Assembly: GCA_043806975.1 (NCBI GenBank)
Contig: JAZDGL010000068.1
Coordinates: forward strand, 1 to 19,438
DNA: 19,438 bases
From: JAZDGL01 sp043806975
Lineage (GTDB): Bacteria > Patescibacteriota > Minisyncoccia > CAYZDR01
Reading direction: 5' to 3'
Shown here: positions 6,465 through 13,626 of the stretch, piece by piece
How the letters are laid out: each line of letters starts with the position of its first letter
Position numbering within the stretch: position 1 is the stretch's first letter
Notes under the pieces: generated by a model
What the model saw: only the letters and a program-made list of their open reading frames with translations
Databases searched by the model: none
Told to the model about the DNA's origin: nothing
Translations under genes and position numbers: made by a program

Positions 6465-7322
6465 ATGCTGGTTCACCCCAAAAAACTTATTCAAGACGCG
6501 CAAAAAAATCATTATGCGATTGGGGCTTTTAATACCTCCAATTTAGAGATTACGCAGGCTATAATCAGGGCGGCGGAAAGGAAAAAAGCTCCTGTGATAA
6601 TTCAGATTACAGAAAATTCTTTAAAGTATGCTGGCGCGAAGCCGCTAATTGAATTGGTCAAAAATTTAGCAGAAGAGTCATTTGCAAAAATCGGTCTGCA
6701 TATGGATCATGCCAAAAGCTATAAAAGCGCAATTGAGGGAATTGATGCTGGCTTTTCGTCTGTTTTGATGGATGGATCAGGGTTTTCTTTAGATAAAAAT
6801 ATTGAAATAACGAAAAAAGTTGTTGAATACGCGCGCGATAAGGGTGTTTGGGTTCAAGGAGAGCCGAATAAAACAGCGGGAAGTCATTGCGGGACAAGTT
6901 CTAGCGGTGAAATTTCCGAAATGGGATTCACCGCTCCAGAAGGCGCTAGAAATTTCGTTGAAGAAACAGGCGTGGATACTTTGGCGGTTTCAATCGGCAA
7001 TGCGCACGGTTTTTATAAAGACGATGATGTTAAACTCCATATAGATATTTTGCGCGAAATCAAAAAATTAGTTAAAATTCCATTGGTAATGCACGGTGGG
7101 TCGGGGATTCCGGACGCGGAAATCAGAAAAGCGATATCAGCAGGCATTTGCGTGATAAATATAGACTCCGAAATCTGCCGCGCCTTCGCCAATTCCTTGA
7201 AAAACTTATTTGAAAATAAGTCTTATAGCGAAATTGATCCTAGAAAAATCCTTTCTGTCCCCCGCGACGCCGCTCAGAAAGTAGTGGAGGAGAAAATTGA
7301 ATTATTTAAGAACAAACAATAA
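6465..7322 (+). CDS. fba: Class II fructose-bisphosphate aldolase
   Basis: Zinc-dependent aldolase that splits fructose 1,6-bisphosphate into the two triose phosphates. It has 285 residues. Family landmarks: opening HPKKLIQDAQKNHYAIGAFNTSN (4-26), HMDH (79-82; catalytic D81 and zinc ligand H82), MDGSGFS (102-108), GEPN (132-135; E133), GNAHGFYK (178-185; H181 a zinc ligand) and MHGGSGIP (209-216; H210 a zinc ligand). CVINIDSE follows for phosphate binding. The usual GELGxxGG segment is replaced by GEPNKTAGSHCGT, so the mobile active-site loop is unlike well-studied enzymes. A tagatose-bisphosphate or other ketose-bisphosphate substrate is possible, but the neighbours argue for glycolysis. No Shine-Dalgarno before the ATG. 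Confidence 0.93.
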   Translation: MLVHPKKLIQDAQKNHYAIGAFNTSNLEITQAIIRAAERKKAPVIIQITENSLKYAGAKPLIELVKNLAEESFAKIGLHMDHAKSYKSAIEGIDAGFSSVLMDGSGFSLDKNIEITKKVVEYARDKGVWVQGEPNKTAGSHCGTSSSGEISEMGFTAPEGARNFVEETGVDTLAVSIGNAHGFYKDDDVKLHIDILREIKKLVKIPLVMHGGSGIPDAEIRKAISAGICVINIDSEICRAFANSLKNLFENKSYSEIDPRKILSVPRDAAQKVVEEKIELFKNKQ

Positions 7323-7354
7323 CCAAGAAAATAATTATCATTAAATTCAACCTT

Positions 7355-8368
7355 ATGTTCAACAAAAAAATTAAAATTGCGATTAACGGTTTCGGTCGGA
7401 TCGGCAGAGCTGCTTTTAAAATAATTCTGCAAAATCATAAAAACATTGAAATTGTTGCGATAAACGATTTAACCGATAATAAAACTTTGGCGCATCTTTT
7501 AAAATATGATACAATTTATGGAAAGTTTTCCGATGATGTTTTGGGAAGTGATGAGGGGATAGAAATTGAAGGTGTCTTGTATAAGGTTTTTGCTGAAAAA
7601 GATCCGTGGAATTTGCCATGGAAAAAATTGGGGGTTGATGTTGTTTTGGAATGCACCGGGCTTTTTACAAAATATGAAGACGCAAAAAAGCATATAGATG
7701 CCGGCGCCAAGAAAGTGATAATTTCGGCTCCTTCAAAATCCAAAGAGGTGGAAGTTTTTGTTTTAGGAGTGAATGATAATAAAATAAAAAATCAGGCTGT
7801 AATTTCCAATGCCTCCTGCACCACTAACTGTATCGCGCCCGTGATGAAAGTTTTGGAGGAGAATTTTGGGGTAGAGAAAGCCTTGATGACGACAATTCAT
7901 TCTTATACCGCTGATCAAAATTTGGTTGATGCTCCGCATAGGAAAGGCGATTTGCGAAGAGCGAGGGCGGCGGTGGAAAATATGGTTCCAACCACAACAG
8001 GAGCGGCGATTGCTGTGGCAAAAACTTTGCCGGCTTTAGATGGTAAATTTGATGGTTTGGCAGTGAGGGTGCCGACTGCAATAGGGTCGCTTTCTGACAT
8101 TACCGCTGTTTTAAAAAAAGATGCTGTTTGTGAAGAAATTAACCGCGCCTTTAAACAGGCTTCTGAAACAAATTTAAAAGGGATTTTGGCTGTTTCCAAT
8201 GAACCGCTAGTTTCTTCGGATATCAGAGGTTCGCATTCTTCCACAATTGTTGATTTGCCTTTAACCAAGGTTATTGGCGGTAATTTAGCGAAAATTATTT
8301 GCTGGTATGATAATGAGTGGGCATATTCTTGCCGTTTGGTGGAATTGGCGGAGAGAATAATTAAATAA
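7355..8368 (+). CDS. gap: Glyceraldehyde-3-phosphate dehydrogenase
   Basis: Phosphorylating, NAD(P)-dependent enzyme producing 1,3-bisphosphoglycerate. It has 337 residues, the normal length. Visible: Rossmann motif AINGFGRIGRAA (9-20), IVAINDLTD (33-41), SNASCTTNC (151-159; catalytic C155), TTIHSYTADQ (179-188; H182), HRKGDLRRARAA (195-206), NMVPTTTGAA and the C-terminal WYDNEWAYS. D38 after the second strand favours NAD but does not prove it. It starts 32 bases after the aldolase stop, with no Shine-Dalgarno. All catalytic residues are present, so full activity is expected. Confidence 0.96.
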   Translation: MFNKKIKIAINGFGRIGRAAFKIILQNHKNIEIVAINDLTDNKTLAHLLKYDTIYGKFSDDVLGSDEGIEIEGVLYKVFAEKDPWNLPWKKLGVDVVLECTGLFTKYEDAKKHIDAGAKKVIISAPSKSKEVEVFVLGVNDNKIKNQAVISNASCTTNCIAPVMKVLEENFGVEKALMTTIHSYTADQNLVDAPHRKGDLRRARAAVENMVPTTTGAAIAVAKTLPALDGKFDGLAVRVPTAIGSLSDITAVLKKDAVCEEINRAFKQASETNLKGILAVSNEPLVSSDIRGSHSSTIVDLPLTKVIGGNLAKIICWYDNEWAYSCRLVELAERIIK

Positions 8369-8408
8369 TTTTTTTTCTCTGGACGGAGGTAAAAAAAGAT
8401 TTTTCTAT

Positions 8409-9512
8409 ATGAAAACACTCAAAGACGCAAATATACAAAATAAAACCGTTCTTCTTCGCGCGGATTTGGATTTGTCGGAGGGAAGCGATTTGAGGCTGGC
8501 AGCGACAGTCCCGACGATAAAATTTTTATTGGAAAATAATTGTAAAGTAGTTATTGTGGGGCATAAAGGTCGTCCAAACGGAAAAATTGATGATGAATTC
8601 AGCTTGTTTCCTGTATTTGAGAAATTAAAATTATATTTTCCAAAAAAAGATGCCGATGATTTTAAATTTGTTTCTTCTATTTTAAGTAAAGAAGCAAAAG
8701 AGATAATAGGACAGGCAAAATTTGGAGACATAATAATGCTGGAAAATTTGCGATTTTATCCGGGGGAAGAAGAAAACGATTTAGCTTTCACTGAATATCT
8801 AGCGAGTTTGGCAAATGTTTATGTGAATGATGCTTTTGGAGTTTGCCATCGGCAGCACGCTTCTATCACAGGAATTGTTAAGTTTATTCCAGGATACGCG
8901 GGTTTGCGCTTGCAGGAAGAAGTGGAAAAGTTAAAACAAGCAATGGAAAAGCCCGCTTACCCAGCGGTTGCGATTATTGGCGGAGCGAAATTAGAAACTA
9001 AATTGCCGGTAATTTCAAAAATGGCTGAAATTTATGATTTTGTTCTAGTTGGGGGGAAAATGGCGATAAATAAAGATGTCATCCTGAGGAATAAAGAGAC
9101 TAAGGATTCTGATGAACTTTCGCGTCATCCTGAGGAAGCGGAGCGACGAAGGATCCCGTTGATAAACAATAGTAAAATTATTCTTTCCACCGATTACATT
9201 GGTGAAGAAAAACTTGATATTGGTCCAGAAACAATTAAAAATTTCACAGAAATAATTTTAAAAGCGAAAACGGTTATTTGGAATGGTCCGATGGGAAAAA
9301 TAGAGGACGAGCGATTTATCCACGGGACAAAAATGATTGCAAGTGCTATAATAGAATCAAGAGCGTTTAGCATAGTCGGCGGCGGCGATACAATTGCGGC
9401 GCTTGAAAAAATAAATTTATTGGATAAATTTTCTTGGATTTCCACCGGCGGAGGCGCGATGCTGGAATTTCTCGCAGGCGAAAGATTACCCGGCATTGAA
9501 GTTTTGAAATAA
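8409..9512 (+). CDS. pgk: Phosphoglycerate kinase with repeat-derived insert
   Basis: Makes ATP from 1,3-bisphosphoglycerate. At 367 residues it is short for the family (about 390-400). Landmarks: VLLRADLDL (14-22), R29 in LRLAATVPTI, GHKGRPNG (51-58), MLENLRFYPGE (111-121), CHRQHAS (147-153), AIIGGAKLETK (188-198), VGGKMAI, LDIGPETI, VWNGPMG and GGGDTIAAL. STGGGAMLEFLAGE closes the active site. Two features are odd. The N-terminal RxDxNVP motif has Asp for Asn and a shortened loop. Residues about 224-252, after the GGKMAI element, are encoded by two palindromic repeats in different frames, where other enzymes carry a helix-loop region. GGAGGT (8385-8390) lies 18 bases before the ATG, rather far. 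Likely functional because both domains' active-site motifs are intact. Confidence 0.93.
   Translation: MKTLKDANIQNKTVLLRADLDLSEGSDLRLAATVPTIKFLLENNCKVVIVGHKGRPNGKIDDEFSLFPVFEKLKLYFPKKDADDFKFVSSILSKEAKEIIGQAKFGDIIMLENLRFYPGEEENDLAFTEYLASLANVYVNDAFGVCHRQHASITGIVKFIPGYAGLRLQEEVEKLKQAMEKPAYPAVAIIGGAKLETKLPVISKMAEIYDFVLVGGKMAINKDVILRNKETKDSDELSRHPEEAERRRIPLINNSKIILSTDYIGEEKLDIGPETIKNFTEIILKAKTVIWNGPMGKIEDERFIHGTKMIASAIIESRAFSIVGGGDTIAALEKINLLDKFSWISTGGGAMLEFLAGERLPGIEVLK
9078..9115 (+). repeat. Palindromic repeat copy 1 inside pgk
   Basis: GTCATCCTGAGGA at 9078-9090, with the complementary arm AAGGATTC at 9102-9109; the stem is ATCCT/AGGAT. It is read in the frame VILRNKETKDSDE. Same repeat type as 9124 and 5537. 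Confidence 0.75.
9124..9158 (+). repeat. Palindromic repeat copy 2 inside pgk
   Basis: GTCATCCTGAGGA at 9124-9136, centre AGCGGAGCGACG, and arm AAGGATCCCG ending at 9158. It starts 46 bases after copy 1 and is therefore read in another frame, RHPEEAERRRIP. It is the better preserved copy. Confidence 0.82.
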
Positions 9513-9523
9513 TTAAATTTTCT

Positions 9524-9569
9524 GTCATTGCGAGGAGGAGCGACAGCGACGACGCGGCAATCTTGCAAC
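9524..9569 (+). repeat. Left palindromic repeat of unit A (ATTGC/GCAAT subtype)
   Basis: Starts GTCATTGCGAGGAG, ends CGGCAATCTTGCAAC. Arms ATTGC (9527-9531) and GCAAT (9557-9561) can pair, as can the flanking TTGC and GCAA. The centre is GAGCGACAGCGACGACG. Confidence 0.8.
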
Positions 9570-9598
9570 AAAGCAGTAGCAATATAGAATAAGAAAAA

Positions 9599-9898
9599 AT
9601 GTATCAAGAGAGATTAAACCATGTTTATATAATGGCTAATAAAGGGAATACGACATTTTATACAGGAGTAACAGGTAATTTAGAAAGAAGAGTTTATGAA
9701 CATAAAAATAAAATAGTAAAAGGATTTACCACTAAATATAATATTAACAAATTAGTTTATTTTGAAAGCTATAAATATATAAGAGACGCCATTCAAAGAG
9801 AAAAGCAAATAAAGTCCGGATCAAGAAAAGATAAATTAAAATTAATCAGAGAAGAAAATCCCGGATTCAAAGATTTAGCTACGGATTGGTATAATTAA
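9599..9898 (+). CDS. GIY-YIG family nuclease, 99 aa (copy A)
   Basis: Single-domain GIY-YIG endonuclease of the small UvrC-N/YhbQ-like type, expected to cut DNA with one metal ion; the target is unknown. Visible core: VYIM (9-12) and YTG (21-23) form the GIY-YIG strands; NLERRVYEHK (27-36) carries the catalytic Arg30; KLVYFESYKYIRDAIQREKQIK (51-72) carries the metal-binding Glu68. No extra DNA-binding domain is present, so this is the minimal length for the family. By hand count 76 of 99 residues match the copy at 19008. The ATG at 9599 follows AAGAAAAA without a strong Shine-Dalgarno. The gene lies between inverted repeats, about 30 bases from each. Confidence 0.9.
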   Translation: MYQERLNHVYIMANKGNTTFYTGVTGNLERRVYEHKNKIVKGFTTKYNINKLVYFESYKYIRDAIQREKQIKSGSRKDKLKLIREENPGFKDLATDWYN

Positions 9899-9927
9899 TC
9901 AAATAATTTAACATTAGCATATTATTA

Positions 9928-9976
9928 TTGCGAGATTGCCGCGTCGCCCTCCTTGCGTCGGGCTCCTCGCAATGAC
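9928..9976 (-). repeat. Right palindromic repeat of unit A (inverted)
   Basis: Read on the minus strand it begins GTCATTGCGAGGAG and ends GGCAATCTCGCAA, matching the left repeat at both ends. The centre differs (CCCGACGCAAGGAGGG). Confidence 0.8.
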
Positions 9977-9994
9977 AAGGGGAGATCAAAAACT

Positions 9995-10579
9995 ATGGAT
10001 CAATTTTCACAACAATCACAGCCGCAAGGCGATTCTAAAAAAGTATTGATTTCTATACTTTCTATTTTGATTGTTATTTTGTCCGCTTTAATTGCAGTTA
10101 GTGGATATATGTATTATCAACAAAATTTGGAGATGAAAGGGTTAAAAAGTGAGATGGAAAATTTAAAAAATAATAAAGAAGATTCAGATAAAACTCTTTT
10201 TGATGAGAATTATCAACTTAATAAAGAAATTTTAAGCGAAGAAACTATACAAAAAATAGAGGCGAAAGAGGAAGAAGTTCAGGAAAGGAATAATTTATTA
10301 AAAGTGACGACTGCATTATTGGCTTATATGGGAGAGCATAGTGGTTATTTCCCTAGTTCTTTGGAACAATTAAACAATTTAGACTCTAGTTTACAAGATG
10401 ATATTCGGAATTATTATTATGCGGTATCAAAGGACAAAGAACATTTTCATATAGGCGTTGAGTTAAAAACAACTATGGTTGAAGAGTTTTTGACACAGGA
10501 TAATGATTTTAATTCTGTATCTGCTGGATATGAAAATGGTTTTGATGGGAAAGATCCTATTTATGATATCAAAAACTAA
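9995..10579 (+). CDS. Membrane-anchored coiled-coil protein with pilin-like C terminus
   Basis: Not recognised with certainty. The 194-residue product has a short polar N terminus (1-16), one hydrophobic helix (17-40) and a charged, probably coiled-coil region (about 42-100). The C-terminal domain (101-194) begins with LLKVTTALLAYMGEHSGYFPSSLEQL. That stretch and the ending NGFDGKDPIYDI resemble type IV pilin or pseudopilin tails, where a helix, a YPxSLxxL turn and a final DPxYxI are common. It has no prepilin cleavage motif (GFxLxE), so it may be an anchored surface protein rather than a true pilin. I chose ATG 9995, with GGGGAG at 9979-9984; the frame reaching back to 9953 is only translated repeat. 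It lies just after GIY-YIG unit A. Confidence 0.7.
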   Translation: MDQFSQQSQPQGDSKKVLISILSILIVILSALIAVSGYMYYQQNLEMKGLKSEMENLKNNKEDSDKTLFDENYQLNKEILSEETIQKIEAKEEEVQERNNLLKVTTALLAYMGEHSGYFPSSLEQLNNLDSSLQDDIRNYYYAVSKDKEHFHIGVELKTTMVEEFLTQDNDFNSVSAGYENGFDGKDPIYDIKN

Positions 10580-10588
10580 ATAAAAATC

Positions 10589-10738
10589 ATGGATAACAAT
10601 CATCCTCGCCAACAAAATTTACCTGAGCTTGCAAAAAGATTCATTTCAGTTCTTTCTGTGGACGGAGCTTTTACTTTAATTGGGGCATTGCCGGCTACAA
10701 TAATTGCAGAAAAAGGAACGGGAATTATAACTTTATAA
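10589..10738 (+). CDS. Small hypothetical protein, 49 aa
   Basis: A frame of 49 codons from ATG to TAA in the gap before enolase. It has a polar start (MDNNHPRQQNLPELAKR) and a hydrophobic middle (FTLIGALPATIIA, about residues 28-40). It resembles no family I can name. It starts nine bases after the stop of the pilin-like gene and ends ten bases before the enolase start, so it fills the gap neatly, which supports it. No Shine-Dalgarno is visible. It may be the remnant of a longer gene or simply spacer. Confidence 0.45.
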   Translation: MDNNHPRQQNLPELAKRFISVLSVDGAFTLIGALPATIIAEKGTGIITL

Positions 10739-10748
10739 CTAATCATCT

Positions 10749-12056
10749 ATGTTTTCAAAAACAAAAATAAAAAAAATTTATGCTAGAGAAATTTTAGATT
10801 CTAGGGGGAACCCGACTGTTGAAGTTGAAGTGGTTTTAAAAGACGAAAGCGAAGGCATTGCGGCGGTTCCATCGGGAGCATCAAAAGGGGCGAATGAAGC
10901 GTTAGAAGTAAGGGATAATGACCCAAAAAGATACGGCGGGAAAGGGATGCTAAAAGTATGCGATCATATCAACAGAATTATTTCAGAAATTGTTCAAGAC
11001 AGGGGCGCTTTGTCACAAAAAGAACTTGATAAAATTTTAATTGAATTAAATTCTGGGTCGGAGAATAAGTCTAAATTAGGGGCGAATGCGATTTTAGGAG
11101 TTTCAACCGCTTTTGCAAAGGCTATGGCAAAGTCGCAAGGGTTGGAATTGTTTGAGTATATTCAGTCAATTTATGAATCGCGGATTGAATCTAACTATGC
11201 GGCTTATTTGTCGCGAATTCCAATCCCAATGTTTAACATCTTAAATGGAGGACAGCATGCCGCTAATGGTGTGGATATTCAGGAATTTATGATTGTTCCC
11301 ATAAAATATGATGCGGATTTTTCGGAAAGGTTAAAAATCGGTGCAGAAATTTTTCACAATTTGGCGAAGATTTTAAAATCGCGCAAACTTGAAACGGGTC
11401 TGGGGGATGAAGGCGGATATGCGCCAAGAGTTTCCAGCCATAATGAAATTTTTGAGCTTCTTAACGAAGCGGGGAGTAAGTCTGGATATAAGATTAAAGA
11501 AGATTTTAAAATTGCTATTGATTCTGCCGCTTCTTTTTTTTATAACAGCGAGAAAAAAAATTATTTTTTTCATTTGGAGAACGGCGATTTGAGCAGTAAA
11601 GAGCTGCTGGAGCTTTATAAGTTTTGGCAAGCAAAATATGGTCTTTTTTCGGTTGAAGATGGATTGCAGGAGGAAGATTTTGATGGGTGGAATTTTATGA
11701 AAAAGTATCTTTATGGGATGCAAATTGTGGCGGATGATTTAACTGTAACGAATGTTGAAAGACTTAATTTGGCGATAAAAAATGATGCGGCAAATGCGAT
11801 TATAATTAAGCCGAATCAAATCGGGACTTTATCGGAAACATTTGAATGCGCAAAAAAAGCTCAAAAAGCGGGGTGGAAAATAATTGTATCGCACCGATCG
11901 GGAGAAACTTGCGATGATTTTATTGCCGATTTATCAGTAGGGATTGGAGCGGAATTTATAAAATCAGGAGCGCCTTCAAGGGGGGAAAGGGTTGCAAAGT
12001 ATAATAGGCTGTTAAAAATTTCAGAAATATGCAAAGAAAACCTAAAAAACCGGTAG
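10749..12056 (+). CDS. eno: Enolase
   Basis: Converts 2-phosphoglycerate to phosphoenolpyruvate. It has 435 residues, typical length. Landmarks in order: IYAREILDSRGNPTVEVEV (10-28), PSGASKGANEA (41-51; the flexible catalytic loop, with Lys where Thr is usual), MFNILNGGQHAANGVDIQEFMIVP, GLGDEGGYAP, VEDGLQEEDFDGW (metal site), IVADDLTVTN, IIIKPNQIGTL (catalytic Lys) and VSHRSGET. The final part is GAPSRGERVAKYNRLL. Small deviations are VEDG for the usual VEDP and TCDDF for the usual TEDxF. Its last 28 bases overlap the phosphoglycerate mutase gene. No Shine-Dalgarno near the ATG. Confidence 0.96.
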   Translation: MFSKTKIKKIYAREILDSRGNPTVEVEVVLKDESEGIAAVPSGASKGANEALEVRDNDPKRYGGKGMLKVCDHINRIISEIVQDRGALSQKELDKILIELNSGSENKSKLGANAILGVSTAFAKAMAKSQGLELFEYIQSIYESRIESNYAAYLSRIPIPMFNILNGGQHAANGVDIQEFMIVPIKYDADFSERLKIGAEIFHNLAKILKSRKLETGLGDEGGYAPRVSSHNEIFELLNEAGSKSGYKIKEDFKIAIDSAASFFYNSEKKNYFFHLENGDLSSKELLELYKFWQAKYGLFSVEDGLQEEDFDGWNFMKKYLYGMQIVADDLTVTNVERLNLAIKNDAANAIIIKPNQIGTLSETFECAKKAQKAGWKIIVSHRSGETCDDFIADLSVGIGAEFIKSGAPSRGERVAKYNRLLKISEICKENLKNR

Positions 12057-13582
12057 CGTTAATTATTTTGGATGGGTGGGGGGCTGCTTCAAAGGGCAAG
12101 GGCAATGCTGTTGCCTTGGCTAATACTCCCAATTTAGATAACTTTTTTAAGAAATTTCCCTGTGGAGAGATTATTGCGCACGGAGAGGCGGTTGGTTTAG
12201 AAAAAGATGAAACAAGCGGGTCAGAAACGGCTCATGAAAATTTGGGAGCAGGAAGGATTGTTATTCAAGATTCCCGCCGAATATCCGAAAGCATCCATGA
12301 TTTAAGTTTTTTTAGTAATTCAGCCCTTTTAGGAGCCATTGAAAACTTAAAAAATAAAAAAAATAGTTTGCATTTAATGGGTCTGTTAAGCGGAAACAAT
12401 AGTCCGCACAGTAAAATTTGGCATTTGAAGGCTTTGCTTGAATTAGCGAAAAGGCACCATACAGAAAAAGTGTTTTTGCACCTTTTTACAGATGGTAGAG
12501 ATTCTTGTCCAAAAAGCGCGAAGAGTTTTGTTGAAGAAATTGAAAATTATATGAAAAAATTGGGAACGGGGGAAGTTGCTACAATTGGAGGAAGACTTTA
12601 CGGAATGGACAGAGCAAAAAGGTGGGAAAGATTGATAAAGGCATACGATGCAATAACGCTGGGGAAAGGAGAATTTGCGGAAAACGCGCTTGAAGCAATT
12701 GAGAAAGCCTATAAAAAAGGGAGCGCAGATGAGTTTATTCTTCCAACGGTAATTTTGAAAAATAAAAAGCCTGTTGCTAAAATTAAGGATGGCGATTCGG
12801 TGATTTTTTTTCATTTTCGTTCAGATCGCGCAAGAAATTTTACTAAACTTTTTGTTTCCGACGATATTGAAAATGCTAAGCGGAAAAAAAAGTTGAAAGA
12901 TTTATTTTTTGTTGCGTTCACTGATTTTGGACCAGATCTTTCTGTGAGAACAGCATTCCCAAGCCTTCCTGTAAAAAATTCTTTGCCATTTGCGCTGAAA
13001 GAATTGCGCCAGTTGTATATTGCTGAAATGGAAAAATTTGCCCACATAACTTACTTTTTTAACGGCGGGTATGCTAATCCTGTGGCGAATGAAGCGAGAA
13101 TTGTGGTTCAATCCGATTCTGTGGAAAACTACAAAGATAATCCGCAAATGTCCGCAAAAGAATTAGCTGATGTTATTACTAGCAATATAAAATTTGATGT
13201 TTATGATTTTATAGCGGTAAATTTTGCTAATTTAGATATGGTCGGGCATACAGGCTGTATTGCTGCCGCTAAAAAGGCTGCCGAAGAGGTTGATTTGCAG
13301 GCTGGGAAAATAGTGGAAGCGATTTTAGAAAAAGATGGAACTGCAATAATAGTGGGCGATCATGGAAATGCAGAGGAGATGTTGGACAAAAATGGGAAAA
13401 TAAGCACCTGTCATTCCAAAAATCCAGTTCCTGTAATTTTAATAAACAAAAAATGGAAAGATAAAAAAATGAAAATGGACAGGGGGTTGTTGTCAGACAT
13501 TGCGCCGACTATTATAGATTTATTCGGGGTAAAACAGCCCAAAGAAATGACGGGGAAGAGTTTGTTAAAGCTGATTGGCTAA
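12029..13582 (+). CDS. gpmI: Phosphoglycerate mutase, cofactor-independent
   Basis: Moves phosphate between C3 and C2 of glycerate using two metal ions. It has 517 residues, normal for this alkaline-phosphatase-fold family. Landmarks: VALIILDGWG (9-18; D15 metal ligand), SGSETAHENLGAGR (63-76; nucleophilic S65), HLFTDGRDS, GGRLYGMDRAKRWER, FFHFRSDRARNF, NFANLDMVGHTG, VGDHGNAEEM and HSKNPVPVI. The nucleophile motif is normally GNSEVGH; here it is GSETAH, keeping Ser, Glu and His only. The start at 12029 lies inside the enolase gene; V9 is coded at 12053, so overlap cannot be avoided. A phosphonate- or archaeal-type mutase is unlikely given the length. Confidence 0.93.
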   Translation: MQRKPKKPVALIILDGWGAASKGKGNAVALANTPNLDNFFKKFPCGEIIAHGEAVGLEKDETSGSETAHENLGAGRIVIQDSRRISESIHDLSFFSNSALLGAIENLKNKKNSLHLMGLLSGNNSPHSKIWHLKALLELAKRHHTEKVFLHLFTDGRDSCPKSAKSFVEEIENYMKKLGTGEVATIGGRLYGMDRAKRWERLIKAYDAITLGKGEFAENALEAIEKAYKKGSADEFILPTVILKNKKPVAKIKDGDSVIFFHFRSDRARNFTKLFVSDDIENAKRKKKLKDLFFVAFTDFGPDLSVRTAFPSLPVKNSLPFALKELRQLYIAEMEKFAHITYFFNGGYANPVANEARIVVQSDSVENYKDNPQMSAKELADVITSNIKFDVYDFIAVNFANLDMVGHTGCIAAAKKAAEEVDLQAGKIVEAILEKDGTAIIVGDHGNAEEMLDKNGKISTCHSKNPVPVILINKKWKDKKMKMDRGLLSDIAPTIIDLFGVKQPKEMTGKSLLKLIG

Positions 13583-13626
13583 AAGATTTTAGTCCCCTTT
13601 AAAAATAATTGAGGATTTTAAAAAAA

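Larger units (their letters stand above)
9524..9976 (+). mobile_element. GIY-YIG unit A: nuclease gene between inverted palindromic repeats
   Basis: A 453-base unit: left repeat 9524-9569, about 30 bases, the GIY-YIG gene 9599-9898, about 30 bases, and right inverted repeat 9928-9976. Outer ends are GTCATTGCGAGGAG on the left and its exact complement on the right; inner ends share CGACGCGGCAATCT. The same layout recurs at 18920-19394. It sits between pgk and the rest of the glycolytic genes, in the gap after the pgk stop. No clear target-site duplication can be seen. Classing it as mobile is inference from duplication and inverted ends. Confidence 0.6.

Noticed and set aside
6820..7044. Second plus-strand frame inside the aldolase gene
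   Set aside because: It is fully contained in the aldolase gene in another frame and has no recognisable motif. The same applies to 11389-11592 in enolase and 17316-17549 in the alpha subunit.
7915..8418. Minus-strand frame of 167 codons over gap and the start of pgk
   Set aside because: It overlaps two well-supported genes with intact catalytic motifs and has no domain pattern of its own.
9599..9898. GIY-YIG gene as part of a group I intron
   Set aside because: It lies in an intergenic gap, and neither flanking coding sequence is interrupted. No intron core pairing was seen and the flanks are short palindromic repeats.
9523..9979. Target-site duplication flanking GIY-YIG unit A
   Set aside because: The bases just outside the ends (TTTCT left, AAGGG right) do not match. 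Unit B has T-rich and A-rich flanks that merely extend the inverted repeat.
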